Below are positions 1-7,702 of a stretch of DNA of 27,347 nucleotides, one piece after another. A program made the translations under genes and the position numbers. Numbering within the stretch: the stretch's first letter is position 1; each line of letters opens with the position of its first letter. Below the pieces are notes generated by a model. The model was not told the DNA's origin, did not search any database, and worked only from the letters and a program-made list of their open reading frames with translations. The DNA comes from Snodgrassella alvi_G (GTDB lineage Bacteria; Pseudomonadota; Gammaproteobacteria; Burkholderiales; Neisseriaceae): positions 1 to 27,347 of the forward strand of contig CAMLCH010000035.1 in the NCBI GenBank assembly GCA_946478525.1. The letters are read 5' to 3'.

Positions 1-177
1 AATTGGTTAACAAATAATTTTATCTTTGTAATAATTTACCATCGATAGCAGCTTTAAAATGTTACTATTTCCTATTTTAATTAGAAAACTAGCTTGTATA
101 TTAAACCTAAACTAAAATCTATTTAATTATTTAAATAAATAAATCTTAATATTAATATATATTCAACACAAAGAATT

Positions 178-199
178 CAGGCAGTATTTACACTGCCTG
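178..199 (-). terminator. Hairpin terminator after the first META-domain gene
   Basis: Perfect 8-bp inverted repeat (CAGGCAGT / ACTGCCTG) with a 6-nt loop, about 40 nt past the stop codon of the minus-strand gene at 239-1018. On that strand the stem is followed by a moderately T-rich run, so it is a plausible intrinsic terminator for the whole META array. The 177 bases to its left are AT-rich and show no gene. Confidence 0.6.
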
Positions 200-238
200 C
201 TAACTTTAAATGAACTCCAAATAAAGTATCTATTTATG

Positions 239-1018
239 TTACTTAACTAGTGAGCGCTCAATAATCTGATCCAGCTGATAAATTAAATTTTGCTCTCTAG
301 AATTGGTAGATTTGTTTTGATAAACCTTTAATCGTAAAACCTGTTTTTCTTTTGGATTGAAGTGCCATCCTTCAATTTTTCCATCAAAAATCCGCCATTC
401 ACCTGTACTTGATTTAATTCCTTCATCATAGGTAACGTCTCTTACTTGAAGACACTCTTTTTTACCTTGTGCAGATTTGCATGCTCTTGTTTTATTGCTT
501 ATTTCCCAGAAAACAGTAGTTGGTTGTCCGTACTTAGAGGCAGTACTTTGTACTCCTATTAATATTAAATGATCACCTTGCTGATTTTCAAGCCATAATT
601 TTGGTTGATTATCATTATTTTTAACCCAACGAAATTTAATCTCATTCAAAAACCTTTCAATGGCTGTATCTTGTGCCATTAACTCAGGAGTACAAGACAT
701 CAAGGTACCAGCTACCGCGCCCACCAAAGTAAGAGTCATATCACGGCTATCTAGTTGATACGGAGTCGCAAAATTATTACAGCCACCTGATACAGTTAAA
801 AAACCATTATTGAATTGGAGTTTAACATTGGGATTTTTTGAAAAATCTGCCAATGTACGTCCCTGAGCATCTGTAGCTTGTCGTACATACCATTCATAAT
901 TACCAAGCTGCTGCGCATTGAGGGGTTCAGTAGCTACAATGTTCTTTTCACTTTGAGCACAAGCTGTCAAACTTCCTGCAACCATTGCTGCTAGCATTAT
1001 TGCTTTGATTTTAATCAT
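239..1018 (-). CDS. META/DUF4377 (HslJ-like) lipoprotein, copy 1
   Basis: 259-residue exported lipoprotein. Residues 1-20 form a lipoprotein signal with the lipobox LTAC and acylated Cys20. A META (HslJ-like) domain spans about 41-155, with the hallmark SGGCNN at 77-82 and a later conserved Cys109. A DUF4377-like domain follows at about 175-235, with paired cysteines 180 and 189 and the typical W...IEGW.FNP...VLRL pattern. I start at the internal ATG because it opens a canonical signal peptide and has a GGGA ribosome site 7 nt upstream; an ATG 17 codons earlier would spoil the signal. META proteins are linked in other bacteria to heat-shock or novobiocin-resistance phenotypes, but their biochemistry is unclear, so only the envelope location is a firm inference. 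First of four tandem paralogues and, with copy 2, an intact two-domain form. Confidence 0.88.
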   Translation of the reverse strand: MIKIKAIMLAAMVAGSLTACAQSEKNIVATEPLNAQQLGNYEWYVRQATDAQGRTLADFSKNPNVKLQFNNGFLTVSGGCNNFATPYQLDSRDMTLTLVGAVAGTLMSCTPELMAQDTAIERFLNEIKFRWVKNNDNQPKLWLENQQGDHLILIGVQSTASKYGQPTTVFWEISNKTRACKSAQGKKECLQVRDVTYDEGIKSSTGEWRIFDGKIEGWHFNPKEKQVLRLKVYQNKSTNSREQNLIYQLDQIIERSLVK

Positions 1019-1086
1019 AAATATCCCATAAATTTTAGATTTTTTTAAATGATAGATTAATGAGTCCAATGTATAAATGTATAAAC

Positions 1087-1098
1087 GATATAAATATC
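1087..1098. promoter_or_regulatory. Inverted repeat GATAT-N2-ATATC upstream of copy 1
   Basis: Twelve-base inverted repeat GATATAAATATC, 69-80 nt upstream of the copy 1 start. The same element sits at similar distances before copies 2 and 3, so it is a candidate shared operator or promoter element. The regulator is unknown. Confidence 0.4.
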
Positions 1099-1141
1099 AT
1101 TACCACCTAATAAATAGAACACAATCCTTTCCTTAGCTATG

Positions 1142-1924
1142 TTATTCAACTATTTCACGTTCAATGATCTTATCTAATCCCACTGCAGGAAGTCCCCCTC
1201 CCTCATGAGACATAGACATTCTTAATCGTAATACCTGTCTTTCTCTTGGATTAAATTCCCATCCCACAATCCTTACCCATAAAGGAGACCACTTGTCTTT
1301 TTTTATTTTATTTCCCTGATCATCATAAGTAATTTCTCTTACTAAGGGACAAAATTCTTCCCCTTGTGCAGGTTTACAGGGTTTGGCATTTCTTATTTCC
1401 CAGAAAACAATACGTGGTGGGCCGTAGCTATTCCGAGCCATTGTGTAAGAAGCTGGAACAACCAATAGTAAATGGTCACCCTGCTTATTTTTCATCATTA
1501 AGTTTAGCCCACCATTTTCTGTATTAATGAACCCTAGATGCAATTTTTTATTATCTATCACTTTTTTAATTGTTTCATCTTGTGCCATTAACTCAGGAGT
1601 ACAAGACATCATGGTACCAGCAACCCTTCCCAAGCTAATATTTGAATTTTGACTATCTAGTTGATATGATGTACTAAAATTATTACAACCACCTGATACA
1701 GCTAATAGTCCATCTTTAAATTGCAATTGAACATTAGGATTTTTAGAAAAATCGGCCAATGAACGTCCCTGAGCATCTGATGCTTCACGTACTGACCATT
1801 TAAAATTGTTAAGATTCTGCTCATTGACGGGTATATTAACTATAACGTTTTCTACACTTTCTGCACAAGCCATCAAACTTCCTGTAATCATTGCAGCTAG
1901 CATTATTGCTTTGATTTTAATCAT
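1142..1924 (-). CDS. META/DUF4377 (HslJ-like) lipoprotein, copy 2
   Basis: 260-residue paralogue of copy 1. The signal peptide ends in a lipobox, LMAC, with Cys20, so the protein should be lipid-anchored in the envelope. The META domain covers about 40-155 (SGGCNN, then MSCTPELMAQD); the DUF4377-like domain covers about 175-240 (paired Cys, VREITYDD, GWEFNPRERQVLRLR). It ends in a conserved tail, DKIIEREIVE. Its ATG follows a GGGA-type ribosome site. A possible -35 (TTGACT on the minus strand, 1969-1974) lies upstream, next to the GATAT/ATATC repeat. Over 133 bases inside the META domain it differs from copy 3 at only two positions, well above the similarity of the rest, which suggests recent gene conversion or duplication. 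Molecular function unknown. Confidence 0.88.
   Translation of the reverse strand: MIKIKAIMLAAMITGSLMACAESVENVIVNIPVNEQNLNNFKWSVREASDAQGRSLADFSKNPNVQLQFKDGLLAVSGGCNNFSTSYQLDSQNSNISLGRVAGTMMSCTPELMAQDETIKKVIDNKKLHLGFINTENGGLNLMMKNKQGDHLLLVVPASYTMARNSYGPPRIVFWEIRNAKPCKPAQGEEFCPLVREITYDDQGNKIKKDKWSPLWVRIVGWEFNPRERQVLRLRMSMSHEGGGLPAVGLDKIIEREIVE
1621..1753. repeat. Near-identical tract shared with copy 3 (partner 2808-2940)
   Basis: By eye 131 of 133 bases match 2808-2940. The equivalent stretch of copy 1 is much more diverged. The tract encodes the META core around SGGCNN. Confidence 0.75.
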
Positions 1925-1983
1925 AAATATTCCCTAAATTTAAAATCTTTTAAAATAATAAATTAATGAGTCAATGTATAAAC

Positions 1984-1995
1984 GATATAAATATC
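1984..1995. promoter_or_regulatory. Inverted repeat GATAT-N2-ATATC upstream of copy 2
   Basis: Identical 12-base element to that before copy 1, here 60-71 nt upstream of the start, just beyond a TTGACT hexamer on the minus strand. Candidate operator. Confidence 0.4.
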
Positions 1996-2323
1996 ATTAA
2001 CACCCGCTTAACTTTGCCTATTAACAAAATTATACCTAGTAAAAGACAAATAATCATGATGGTAATATTAAAAGCATTAATCAACGCCGTAATTTACTTA
2101 AAGAGATAAACAACCCTTCAATATTTACCAATGCAGAGGGTAAACATACCATATAATCATGCAAATTACATTGGCCTCTAGAATATTTTGGCCGGCTTTT
2201 CAATTATAGCTTAACTCAGCCAATCATTCTTTAAAACATATAATTAACAATAATTTAAATCTAAACAGCGATTAATTCACTGTGAGTTAAGATTGAATGA
2301 TCACAATCAGTTCTTTTTCTATG
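1996..2323. other. Intergenic region between META copies 2 and 3
   Basis: About 330 bases without a convincing gene. A plus-strand open frame of 38 codons (2043-2156) has a protein-like composition (for example NQRRNLLKEINNPSIF), but it has no ribosome site and no recognisable relatives. It may be a relic or chance. Confidence 0.4.
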
Positions 2324-2355
2324 TTATTTAATTATTTCACGTTCAATGACCAGGT

Positions 2356-3108
2356 CTAATTTGATCGAAGAAAACGTTCTCCAACTATTGGGGCCTGGCC
2401 TATAAATTTTAATCGTAATACCTGTCTTTCTCTTGGATTAAATTCCCATCCCTCAATGTCGTCTCGCCACAAAGTATGCCACTCGCCTTTTTTTATTTTA
2501 TTTCCTTGATCGTCGTAAGTGATTTTTCTTACTAAAGGACAAGATTCTTTCCCTTGTATAGAATTACAGGGACTGGTTTCATTGCTTATTTCCAAGAAAA
2601 CAGTATCTGGTTGACTATATTTGTGAAGCCCGAAGAATGAGCCAGCAACCACTAGCAAATGGTCACCCTGCTGATTTTCCATCTTTAAATATAGTTCACC
2701 ATTTTCTTTCGTAATCAACCCTAGGTCTAATTTATTATTATCTATCACTTTTTTAATTGCTTCATCTTGTGCCATTAACTCGGGTACGCAAGCCATCTTA
2801 GTGCTAGCAACCCTTCCCAAGCTAATATTTGAATTTTGACTATCTAGTTGATATGATGTACTAAAATTAGTACAACCACCTGATACAGCTAATAGTCCAT
2901 CTTTAAATTGCAATTGAACTTTAGGATTTTTAGAAAAATCTGTCAATGAATGTCCCTGAGCATCTGATGCTCCATGTACTGACCATTCAAAACCACTAAG
3001 CAGCTCCGCATTGATGTGTTCATTATCTACAAAATTTTTTCCACTTTGTGCATAAGCCGTCAAACTTCCTGCAAACATTGCAGCCAGCATTAATAATTTA
3101 ATTCTCAT
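2356..3108 (-). CDS. META/DUF4377 protein, copy 3, with frameshifted C-terminus
   Basis: 250-residue paralogue. The lipobox cysteine is replaced by tyrosine (SLTAYAQ, Tyr19), so export should end in signal peptidase I cleavage after AYA and give a soluble periplasmic protein instead of a lipoprotein. The META core reads SGGCTN where copies 1 and 2 read SGGCNN. The DUF4377-like part is intact to VLRLKF. The end, ERFLRSN, is unlike the paralogues. In another frame just downstream (to 2324) the DNA encodes LDLVIEREIIK and a stop, matching the conserved tail DKIIEREIVE of copy 2. A one-base-class indel near 2360-2400 has therefore swapped the last residues. The protein is probably still made, because both domains remain complete. 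Confidence 0.82.
   Translation of the reverse strand: MRIKLLMLAAMFAGSLTAYAQSGKNFVDNEHINAELLSGFEWSVHGASDAQGHSLTDFSKNPKVQLQFKDGLLAVSGGCTNFSTSYQLDSQNSNISLGRVASTKMACVPELMAQDEAIKKVIDNNKLDLGLITKENGELYLKMENQQGDHLLVVAGSFFGLHKYSQPDTVFLEISNETSPCNSIQGKESCPLVRKITYDDQGNKIKKGEWHTLWRDDIEGWEFNPRERQVLRLKFIGQAPIVGERFLRSN
2808..2940. repeat. Near-identical tract shared with copy 2 (partner 1621-1753)
   Basis: Second member of the 133-base pair. The two differences are a T/G at the second Asn of SGGCNN and an A/T in the codon before the LQF segment. Confidence 0.75.
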
Positions 3109-3167
3109 GCAAATTTAACCAAAATTTAAATTTTTAAAATAATACACTAAAAAGACACTTTATCAGC

Positions 3168-3180
3168 GATATGAAATATC
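3168..3180. promoter_or_regulatory. Inverted repeat GATAT-N3-ATATC upstream of copy 3
   Basis: Same arms as the elements before copies 1 and 2 with a 3-nt spacer, 60-72 nt upstream of the start. Its conservation in a diverged spacer suggests function. Confidence 0.38.
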
Positions 3181-3301
3181 ATCATACCCAATAGTAGATT
3201 GTTGTTTTATTAATATTTTTCTATTTTTTTTTGATCAATAACTCTGTCCGCACTTCACCACTACCCCGAATTCTACAGCATACGAAAATTTATTTTATTT
3301 A

Positions 3302-3952
3302 CTATTCATTACCACAGCGAAAGAAAACAGGTTTTGACAATGTTAATATATCTCCCTGCTTATTTTTCATTATAATCTCACTGCGATAGCTATCAGAGAT
3401 CTCCAAGCCTACAAGCAATTTATTATTATTCATAAACCTTTCAAAAGCTTTATCTCGCGCCATTAATTCAGGTTCGCAAGTCATTTTGGTGCGACTATTT
3501 GCCTCTCCTAAACTAAGTTTCATATCATAACTATCTAATTGATATGAAGAAAGATATCGATTACAAGCTCCTGATACATGTAATTGACCATCTTTAAAAT
3601 GCAATCTAGGCTGCCTAGAATCTTTTGTAAAATCTGCCAATGAGTGTCCTTTAGCATCTTTTACACTATCCACATACCAACCCAAATCAGCACTTAATTC
3701 CTGTTCATTTATTGATGCATAAATTTTATTTACTACTTGAAAACACTGTTTTTTGCCTTCTTTAGTTTGACAAGGATAAGATTGCCAGTTGGCTGTTTTT
3801 GCTTTATTTCTGTTATCAAGCTGATCATCATATTTGCTCAATTGCTGGGCGTTTTTTGATTCAGATGAAGTCATGACTTTTTCTTCACTTTGCGCATAAG
3901 CTGCCAAACTTCCTGAAATCATTGCAATTAGTATTATCAATCTAGTTTTCAT
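3302..3952 (-). CDS. Rearranged META-domain protein, copy 4
   Basis: 216-residue exported paralogue with a different architecture. The signal peptide ends AAYA before Gln21 (no lipobox cysteine), predicting a soluble periplasmic protein. Residues about 56-78 (paired Cys61 and Cys70, EGKKQCFQVVNKIY) match the first third of the DUF4377-like domain of copies 1-3. Here that piece comes before the META domain and its second half is missing. META follows at about 88-196, with SGACN for the usual SGGCN, then KMTCEPELMARD. The order is therefore signal, DUF4377 fragment, META, not signal, META, DUF4377. This looks like recombination between paralogues followed by deletion. It is the most upstream member of the array in transcription sense. 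Function unknown. Confidence 0.8.
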   Translation of the reverse strand: MKTRLIILIAMISGSLAAYAQSEEKVMTSSESKNAQQLSKYDDQLDNRNKAKTANWQSYPCQTKEGKKQCFQVVNKIYASINEQELSADLGWYVDSVKDAKGHSLADFTKDSRQPRLHFKDGQLHVSGACNRYLSSYQLDSYDMKLSLGEANSRTKMTCEPELMARDKAFERFMNNNKLLVGLEISDSYRSEIIMKNKQGDILTLSKPVFFRCGNE

Positions 3953-4314
3953 AGATATTTCCCACTATTTAAATTTTCAAATTATTACATTAGTGTAATA
4001 AAGAAGACAAAACAATATAGTAAATAATTTTTCTTTGTTCAAATCCTCGTAACTTGACTGATAATTTTAATCTATTTGGAATATTATTACTAGAATACAT
4101 CAATTAAGAATGAAATAAGATTTACATTCGGATACTGCAAGATAGTTTTTTTCTAATAAATATGTGTTGTATTTTGTATTATGCAAGTATAACTTTATTA
4201 TTTCGGTAATAATTATGTTGGTAATTTTTATCATGAAATTTAGCTTCGGTATTAGTAATTAATTTATCATATAATTATTTTTACTATAAATTATTCTTTA
4301 CTCCATGAGGTGAA
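3953..4314. other. Divergent intergenic region
   Basis: About 360 AT-rich bases between copy 4 (minus) and the CinA-like gene (plus), expected to hold both promoters. It contains a perfect inverted repeat ATTACA-TTAG-TGTAAT at 3984-3999, 32-47 nt upstream of copy 4, which does not match the GATAT/ATATC element of the other copies. No gene seen. Confidence 0.5.
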
Positions 4315-4317
4315 ATG

Positions 4318-5133
4318 ATGCAGTTTGGCATAATGATTATTGGTGATGAAATTCTTAATGGATCACGTCAGGATAGTCATTTCAATTTTTTCAAAGGGTT
4401 GTTACAACAACACGGTTTACAAATCGCTTGGGTACAATATTTACCGGATGAACGTGAACCTATTACGCGACGATTAGAGCAATCTTTTATTGAAGATTTA
4501 CCTGTTTTCGTAACTGGCGGTATCGGGGCCACGCCAGACGATCAGACAAGACAAGCTTGTGCAGAAGCACTTAATGTACCATTGGTCTGCCATTCAGAAG
4601 CTATTAAATTTATTGAAACGATTTCTCTGCAACAAGGTGATAGTTTAACCAGCACAGAACATTTACAACGGGCAAAAATGGCCTATTTTCCTGAGAATGC
4701 TGCGATTATTCCCAATCCGTTTAACAATATTGCTGGTTTTTCGATTCGACAACACTATTTTTTGCCAGGGTTTCCGCAAATGGCACATCCTATGGCAAAG
4801 TGGGTACTGAACGAATATTACCAATCTTATTTCAATCAGCAGCAACGTGCTTTTAAAGCAGCCTTAGTGGATGGTTTGCCGGAATCAATTGTAGGTCCTC
4901 TGATGGAGAAAATCGAACATCAATGGCCAGTGATTAAGACTTATAGTTTGCCTAGTATTCGCGAAGATGTTGCTGAAGACGAACGCAATCATCACTATCG
5001 TTTAGAATTTGGTCTGAAAACAAGTAATGAGGGCTGTGCCCTATTAAATGAGGCGTGGGCTTACGCTTTAGAGCAATTGCAAGTGAACGGTGCAGAGAAA
5101 ATTATTGAGCTGGAAAAAAGTAGTGAAGAATAA
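4318..5133 (+). CDS. MoCF/CinA-type molybdopterin-binding domain protein
   Basis: About 271 residues, of the stand-alone CinA N-terminal (MoCF_biosynth) family. Motifs: IIGDEILNGSRQD near the N-terminus; GGIGATPDDQTRQA at about 65-78, matching the family GG.GPTPDD loop; LPGFPQMAHPM around 150. Two ATGs are adjacent (4315 and 4318). I prefer 4318 because the ribosome site GAGGTGA (4307-4313) is too close to the first. The C-terminal NMN-deamidase domain of full-length CinA is absent, as is usual for this family. Relatives are annotated as competence/damage-inducible protein A; whether this short form binds a pterin or a nucleotide is not settled. Single gene, divergent from the META array. Confidence 0.85.
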   Translation: MQFGIMIIGDEILNGSRQDSHFNFFKGLLQQHGLQIAWVQYLPDEREPITRRLEQSFIEDLPVFVTGGIGATPDDQTRQACAEALNVPLVCHSEAIKFIETISLQQGDSLTSTEHLQRAKMAYFPENAAIIPNPFNNIAGFSIRQHYFLPGFPQMAHPMAKWVLNEYYQSYFNQQQRAFKAALVDGLPESIVGPLMEKIEHQWPVIKTYSLPSIREDVAEDERNHHYRLEFGLKTSNEGCALLNEAWAYALEQLQVNGAEKIIELEKSSEE

Positions 5134-5211
5134 ATTGCTTATGGATTTTCACTATGAAATATAAATAATTGTGGTGATAATAAAAATATTTACCGTTTAA
5201 TTCTAGTTTTT

Positions 5212-5226
5212 TAGTGATTATCACTA
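5212..5226. promoter_or_regulatory. Perfect palindrome TAGTGAT-T-ATCACTA
   Basis: A 15-base perfect inverted repeat about 80 nt past the CinA-like stop and 200 nt before serC. It could be a short terminator stem or an operator; there is no strong T-run behind it, so its role is open. Confidence 0.35.
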
Positions 5227-5339
5227 TTTTAGATTAATTAACAGGTAAATACAGCTAATGTTTATAGTGTTTATATGCAGAACAGTTTATTGATTGCCTT
5301 TCAGTAACCAAGATCATAGAATTTCACCACCATAACACA

Positions 5340-5379
5340 GCAACTCTAGGTAGTTGCTTAATCCAGTATCCGGGTACTG
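5340..5379 (+). promoter_or_regulatory. Two consecutive hairpins in the serC leader
   Basis: GCAACT-N6-AGTTGC (5340-5357) and CAGTA-N6-TACTG (5364-5379) lie back to back, ending 43 nt before the serC ATG. Neither is followed by a T-run, so they are not ordinary terminators. They may structure the serC 5' UTR. Confidence 0.35.
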
Positions 5380-5422
5380 ACATTTATATCAGCCCAGTTA
5401 TTAAACAGGTATTAACTAAATC

Positions 5423-6529
5423 ATGTCTTCTATCACACAACATTATAATTTCTCTGCTGGCCCGGCTATTTTACCTCATAGCGTATTGGCAACCGCTCAG
5501 TCTGAAATGTTTAATTATAATGGCTCGGGTTTCTCAGTTATGACCATGAGCCATCGTTCAGATGCTTTTATGAACATTCTTTATCAGGCGGAACAGGATT
5601 TAAGACAGCTAATGAATATTCCGTCGAACTACAAGATATTATTCATGCAAGGCGGAGCTAGTGCACAGTTTAATATGGTGGTGATGAATCTGGCAAATGG
5701 GTTTAAACGAGTTGATTCAGTAGTTACCGGTAACTGGAGCCGTATTGCCCACAGTCAGATGGGTAAATTATCTGATGCTAATATTCATTTGGCCGCACAT
5801 GGTGGTGAGTTATATAACTATACCGATGTACCTCCGGCAGAAATCTGGGATGTAGACCCTAGCTCTGCGTTTGTGCATTATTGTATTAATGAAACTGTCC
5901 ATGGTTTGCAATATCGAGATATACCCAAGCCCGATGGTTTGCCCCCAATTGTTTGTGATATGTCCAGTGAGATTCTTTCACGGCAAATCAATGTTGCTGA
6001 CTATGGGGTTATTTATGCCGGAGCACAGAAAAATATTGGCCCATCAGGCGCAACAATTGTCATCATTCGTGAAGATTTACTTGAACGCTGTTCTGATCGG
6101 GTGCCGGATATCTGGAATTATCAAAGCCATATTACGCGTCAAGGTATGTACAACACTCCTGCTACCTATCCTATTTATATTTCTGGGTTGGTATTTCGCT
6201 GGTTATTATCACAAGGTGGAGTGGCTCAATTAGAAGAAATTAACACTCTTAAGGCAGAAAAATTATATGCTGCCATTGATAATAGCAATGGGTTCTACAG
6301 CAATAATGTTGAATCACATGCCCGCTCGCAAATGAATGTTATTTTTCATACTGTTTCAGATGAGCTGGATAAGCGCTTTGTGATTGAAGCTAATGCTTAT
6401 GGTTTAAGCATGCTCAATGGTTATAAAACTATGGGTGGTATGCGAGCCAGTATCTATAATGCAATGCCTTTACAAGGTGTAGAAGCTCTAATTAGTTTTA
6501 TGCAAGACTTCCAACAGCGCTATGGTTAA
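5423..6529 (+). CDS. serC: Phosphoserine aminotransferase
   Basis: 368 residues, full length for the family. Converts 3-phosphohydroxypyruvate and glutamate to phosphoserine and 2-oxoglutarate in serine synthesis, and acts on the analogous 4-phosphohydroxythreonine step of pyridoxal phosphate synthesis. Cytosolic, PLP-dependent class V aminotransferase. Visible signatures: FSAGPA at 10-15, the phosphate-binding QGGASAQF at 76-83, GNWS at 103-106 and the PLP-lysine motif GAQKNIGPSG with Lys203. The ATG follows a long leader with two hairpins and has no strong ribosome site. A clear terminator follows, so it is monocistronic. Confidence 0.96.
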   Translation: MSSITQHYNFSAGPAILPHSVLATAQSEMFNYNGSGFSVMTMSHRSDAFMNILYQAEQDLRQLMNIPSNYKILFMQGGASAQFNMVVMNLANGFKRVDSVVTGNWSRIAHSQMGKLSDANIHLAAHGGELYNYTDVPPAEIWDVDPSSAFVHYCINETVHGLQYRDIPKPDGLPPIVCDMSSEILSRQINVADYGVIYAGAQKNIGPSGATIVIIREDLLERCSDRVPDIWNYQSHITRQGMYNTPATYPIYISGLVFRWLLSQGGVAQLEEINTLKAEKLYAAIDNSNGFYSNNVESHARSQMNVIFHTVSDELDKRFVIEANAYGLSMLNGYKTMGGMRASIYNAMPLQGVEALISFMQDFQQRYG

Positions 6530-6549
6530 GTGAATTAATCTGTTTCGAT

Positions 6550-6587
6550 AAACCGATACTGCTATTATCTGCAATATCGGTTTTCTA
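6550..6587 (+). terminator. serC terminator
   Basis: Perfect 9-bp stem AAACCGATA / TATCGGTTT with a 16-nt loop, 20 nt after the serC stop and running into TTTTCTATTTT. Intrinsic terminator. Confidence 0.8.
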
Positions 6588-7336
6588 TTTTGCAACGAAC
6601 AAAAAATGTGAGGCTAAAGGGTTTATACATTAATTTTTAGTTTAATATAAATTGAATGCTAAAATGGTTTTACTCATATTTTGTTAAATAATTTTCATCA
6701 ATAAATTTATATCTTGTACTATTTATCTGTTGAAAAATGAATTTCTCAATCAGAAAAAGCGCTTTATCCTAATGAACTTGATAGATTTTATATCTAATTC
6801 CATCTAGATAGGATATTTGATGCCTGCAATACACTTTTAATAGTGAACAAAAATCATATTACTTATTCATTAGAAAAAATTTATACCTATCAATGTATTC
6901 TCTATTAATTTGTATATGATTTTGATCAGACCGATAAGCTGATTTAGTTCAGTTAACCTAATAATTAAGAATTTACTAATTGCTCTTGTGCACCAGATTA
7001 TGATTCCAGTCATTGTTACCGTAAATTTTAGGAATAAAAGTACAATTCATTACAAATGCAATTTAAGTTTTAGCGATATATACACTTATTAGATAAATAT
7101 TTCTCAGTGGTTACGTTAATTAGATGACAAATGTAATATGATACTGGTTTGAAAACCTAAAGTGGTAGTATTTTAATCAAAAAAACAATATACAGTTTTG
7201 ACAACTTATTTTTTATTAACATTTTTGCTAAACTCCAAATTTAATATTAATAATAATTAATAATACTTGTCAAAATTTATAGTTTGGTTCACACTCTTTA
7301 CTGGAACATTAATATCTTCTATCTCCGGGGACAAAC
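6588..7336. other. Long AT-rich intergenic region
   Basis: About 750 bases with no gene that I can support. A TTGACA at 7198-7203 could be a -35 for the arsC transcript, but no convincing -10 lies 16-18 nt further. Short open frames occur on the plus strand (for example a stop-free run ending near 7091), without ribosome sites or recognisable products. Confidence 0.45.
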
Positions 7337-7702
7337 ATGACTTCTTCTGTCATTCTTTATCATAACCCTAACTGTTCTAAATCTCGTGCTGCTCTATTAT
7401 TATTACAAGTACGGAATGTAGATACTAAAGTAATACCCTATCTTACTGAACCTCTATGTGAAGATCAAATCCGTATTTTGAAAAAAAAGCTAGCAATCAG
7501 TACTGTTCGAGATATGATGCGTCATAAAGATTCACTTTATACAACCTTGCAGCTTGATCAAGCCGACGAAGAGACTTTAATTGCAGCTATTGCTGCTCAT
7601 CCTATACTTATTGAACGCCCAATAGTTGTATTTGGTGAACGTGCTGCAATTGGCAGACCTCTGACTAATATTGAGGCATTACTTGAAAACCATGTCAGTT
7701 AA
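7337..7702 (+). CDS. arsC: ArsC-family glutaredoxin-like reductase
   Basis: 121 residues, thioredoxin-fold ArsC family of the short YfgD type. The N-terminal motif YHNPNCSKSRAALLLL carries the single catalytic cysteine Cys13. Further family marks are RDMMRHKDSLY in the middle and IERPIVV...AAIGRP near the end, with the arginines that hold the oxyanion in true arsenate reductases. Enzymes of this type use glutathione/glutaredoxin to reduce arsenate, but many short members have no proven arsenate role. No ars regulator or efflux pump is nearby, so a housekeeping redox role is equally possible. The start is preceded by CGGGGACA. The last 11 bases overlap the next gene, implying co-translation. 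Confidence 0.85.
   Translation: MTSSVILYHNPNCSKSRAALLLLQVRNVDTKVIPYLTEPLCEDQIRILKKKLAISTVRDMMRHKDSLYTTLQLDQADEETLIAAIAAHPILIERPIVVFGERAAIGRPLTNIEALLENHVS

Noticed and set aside
4663..4845. Minus-strand open frame inside the CinA-like gene
   Set aside because: Shadow of the conserved plus-strand coding frame.
6939..7091. Stop-free plus-strand run of about 50 codons in the spacer before arsC
   Set aside because: No start codon with a ribosome site and no recognisable product.
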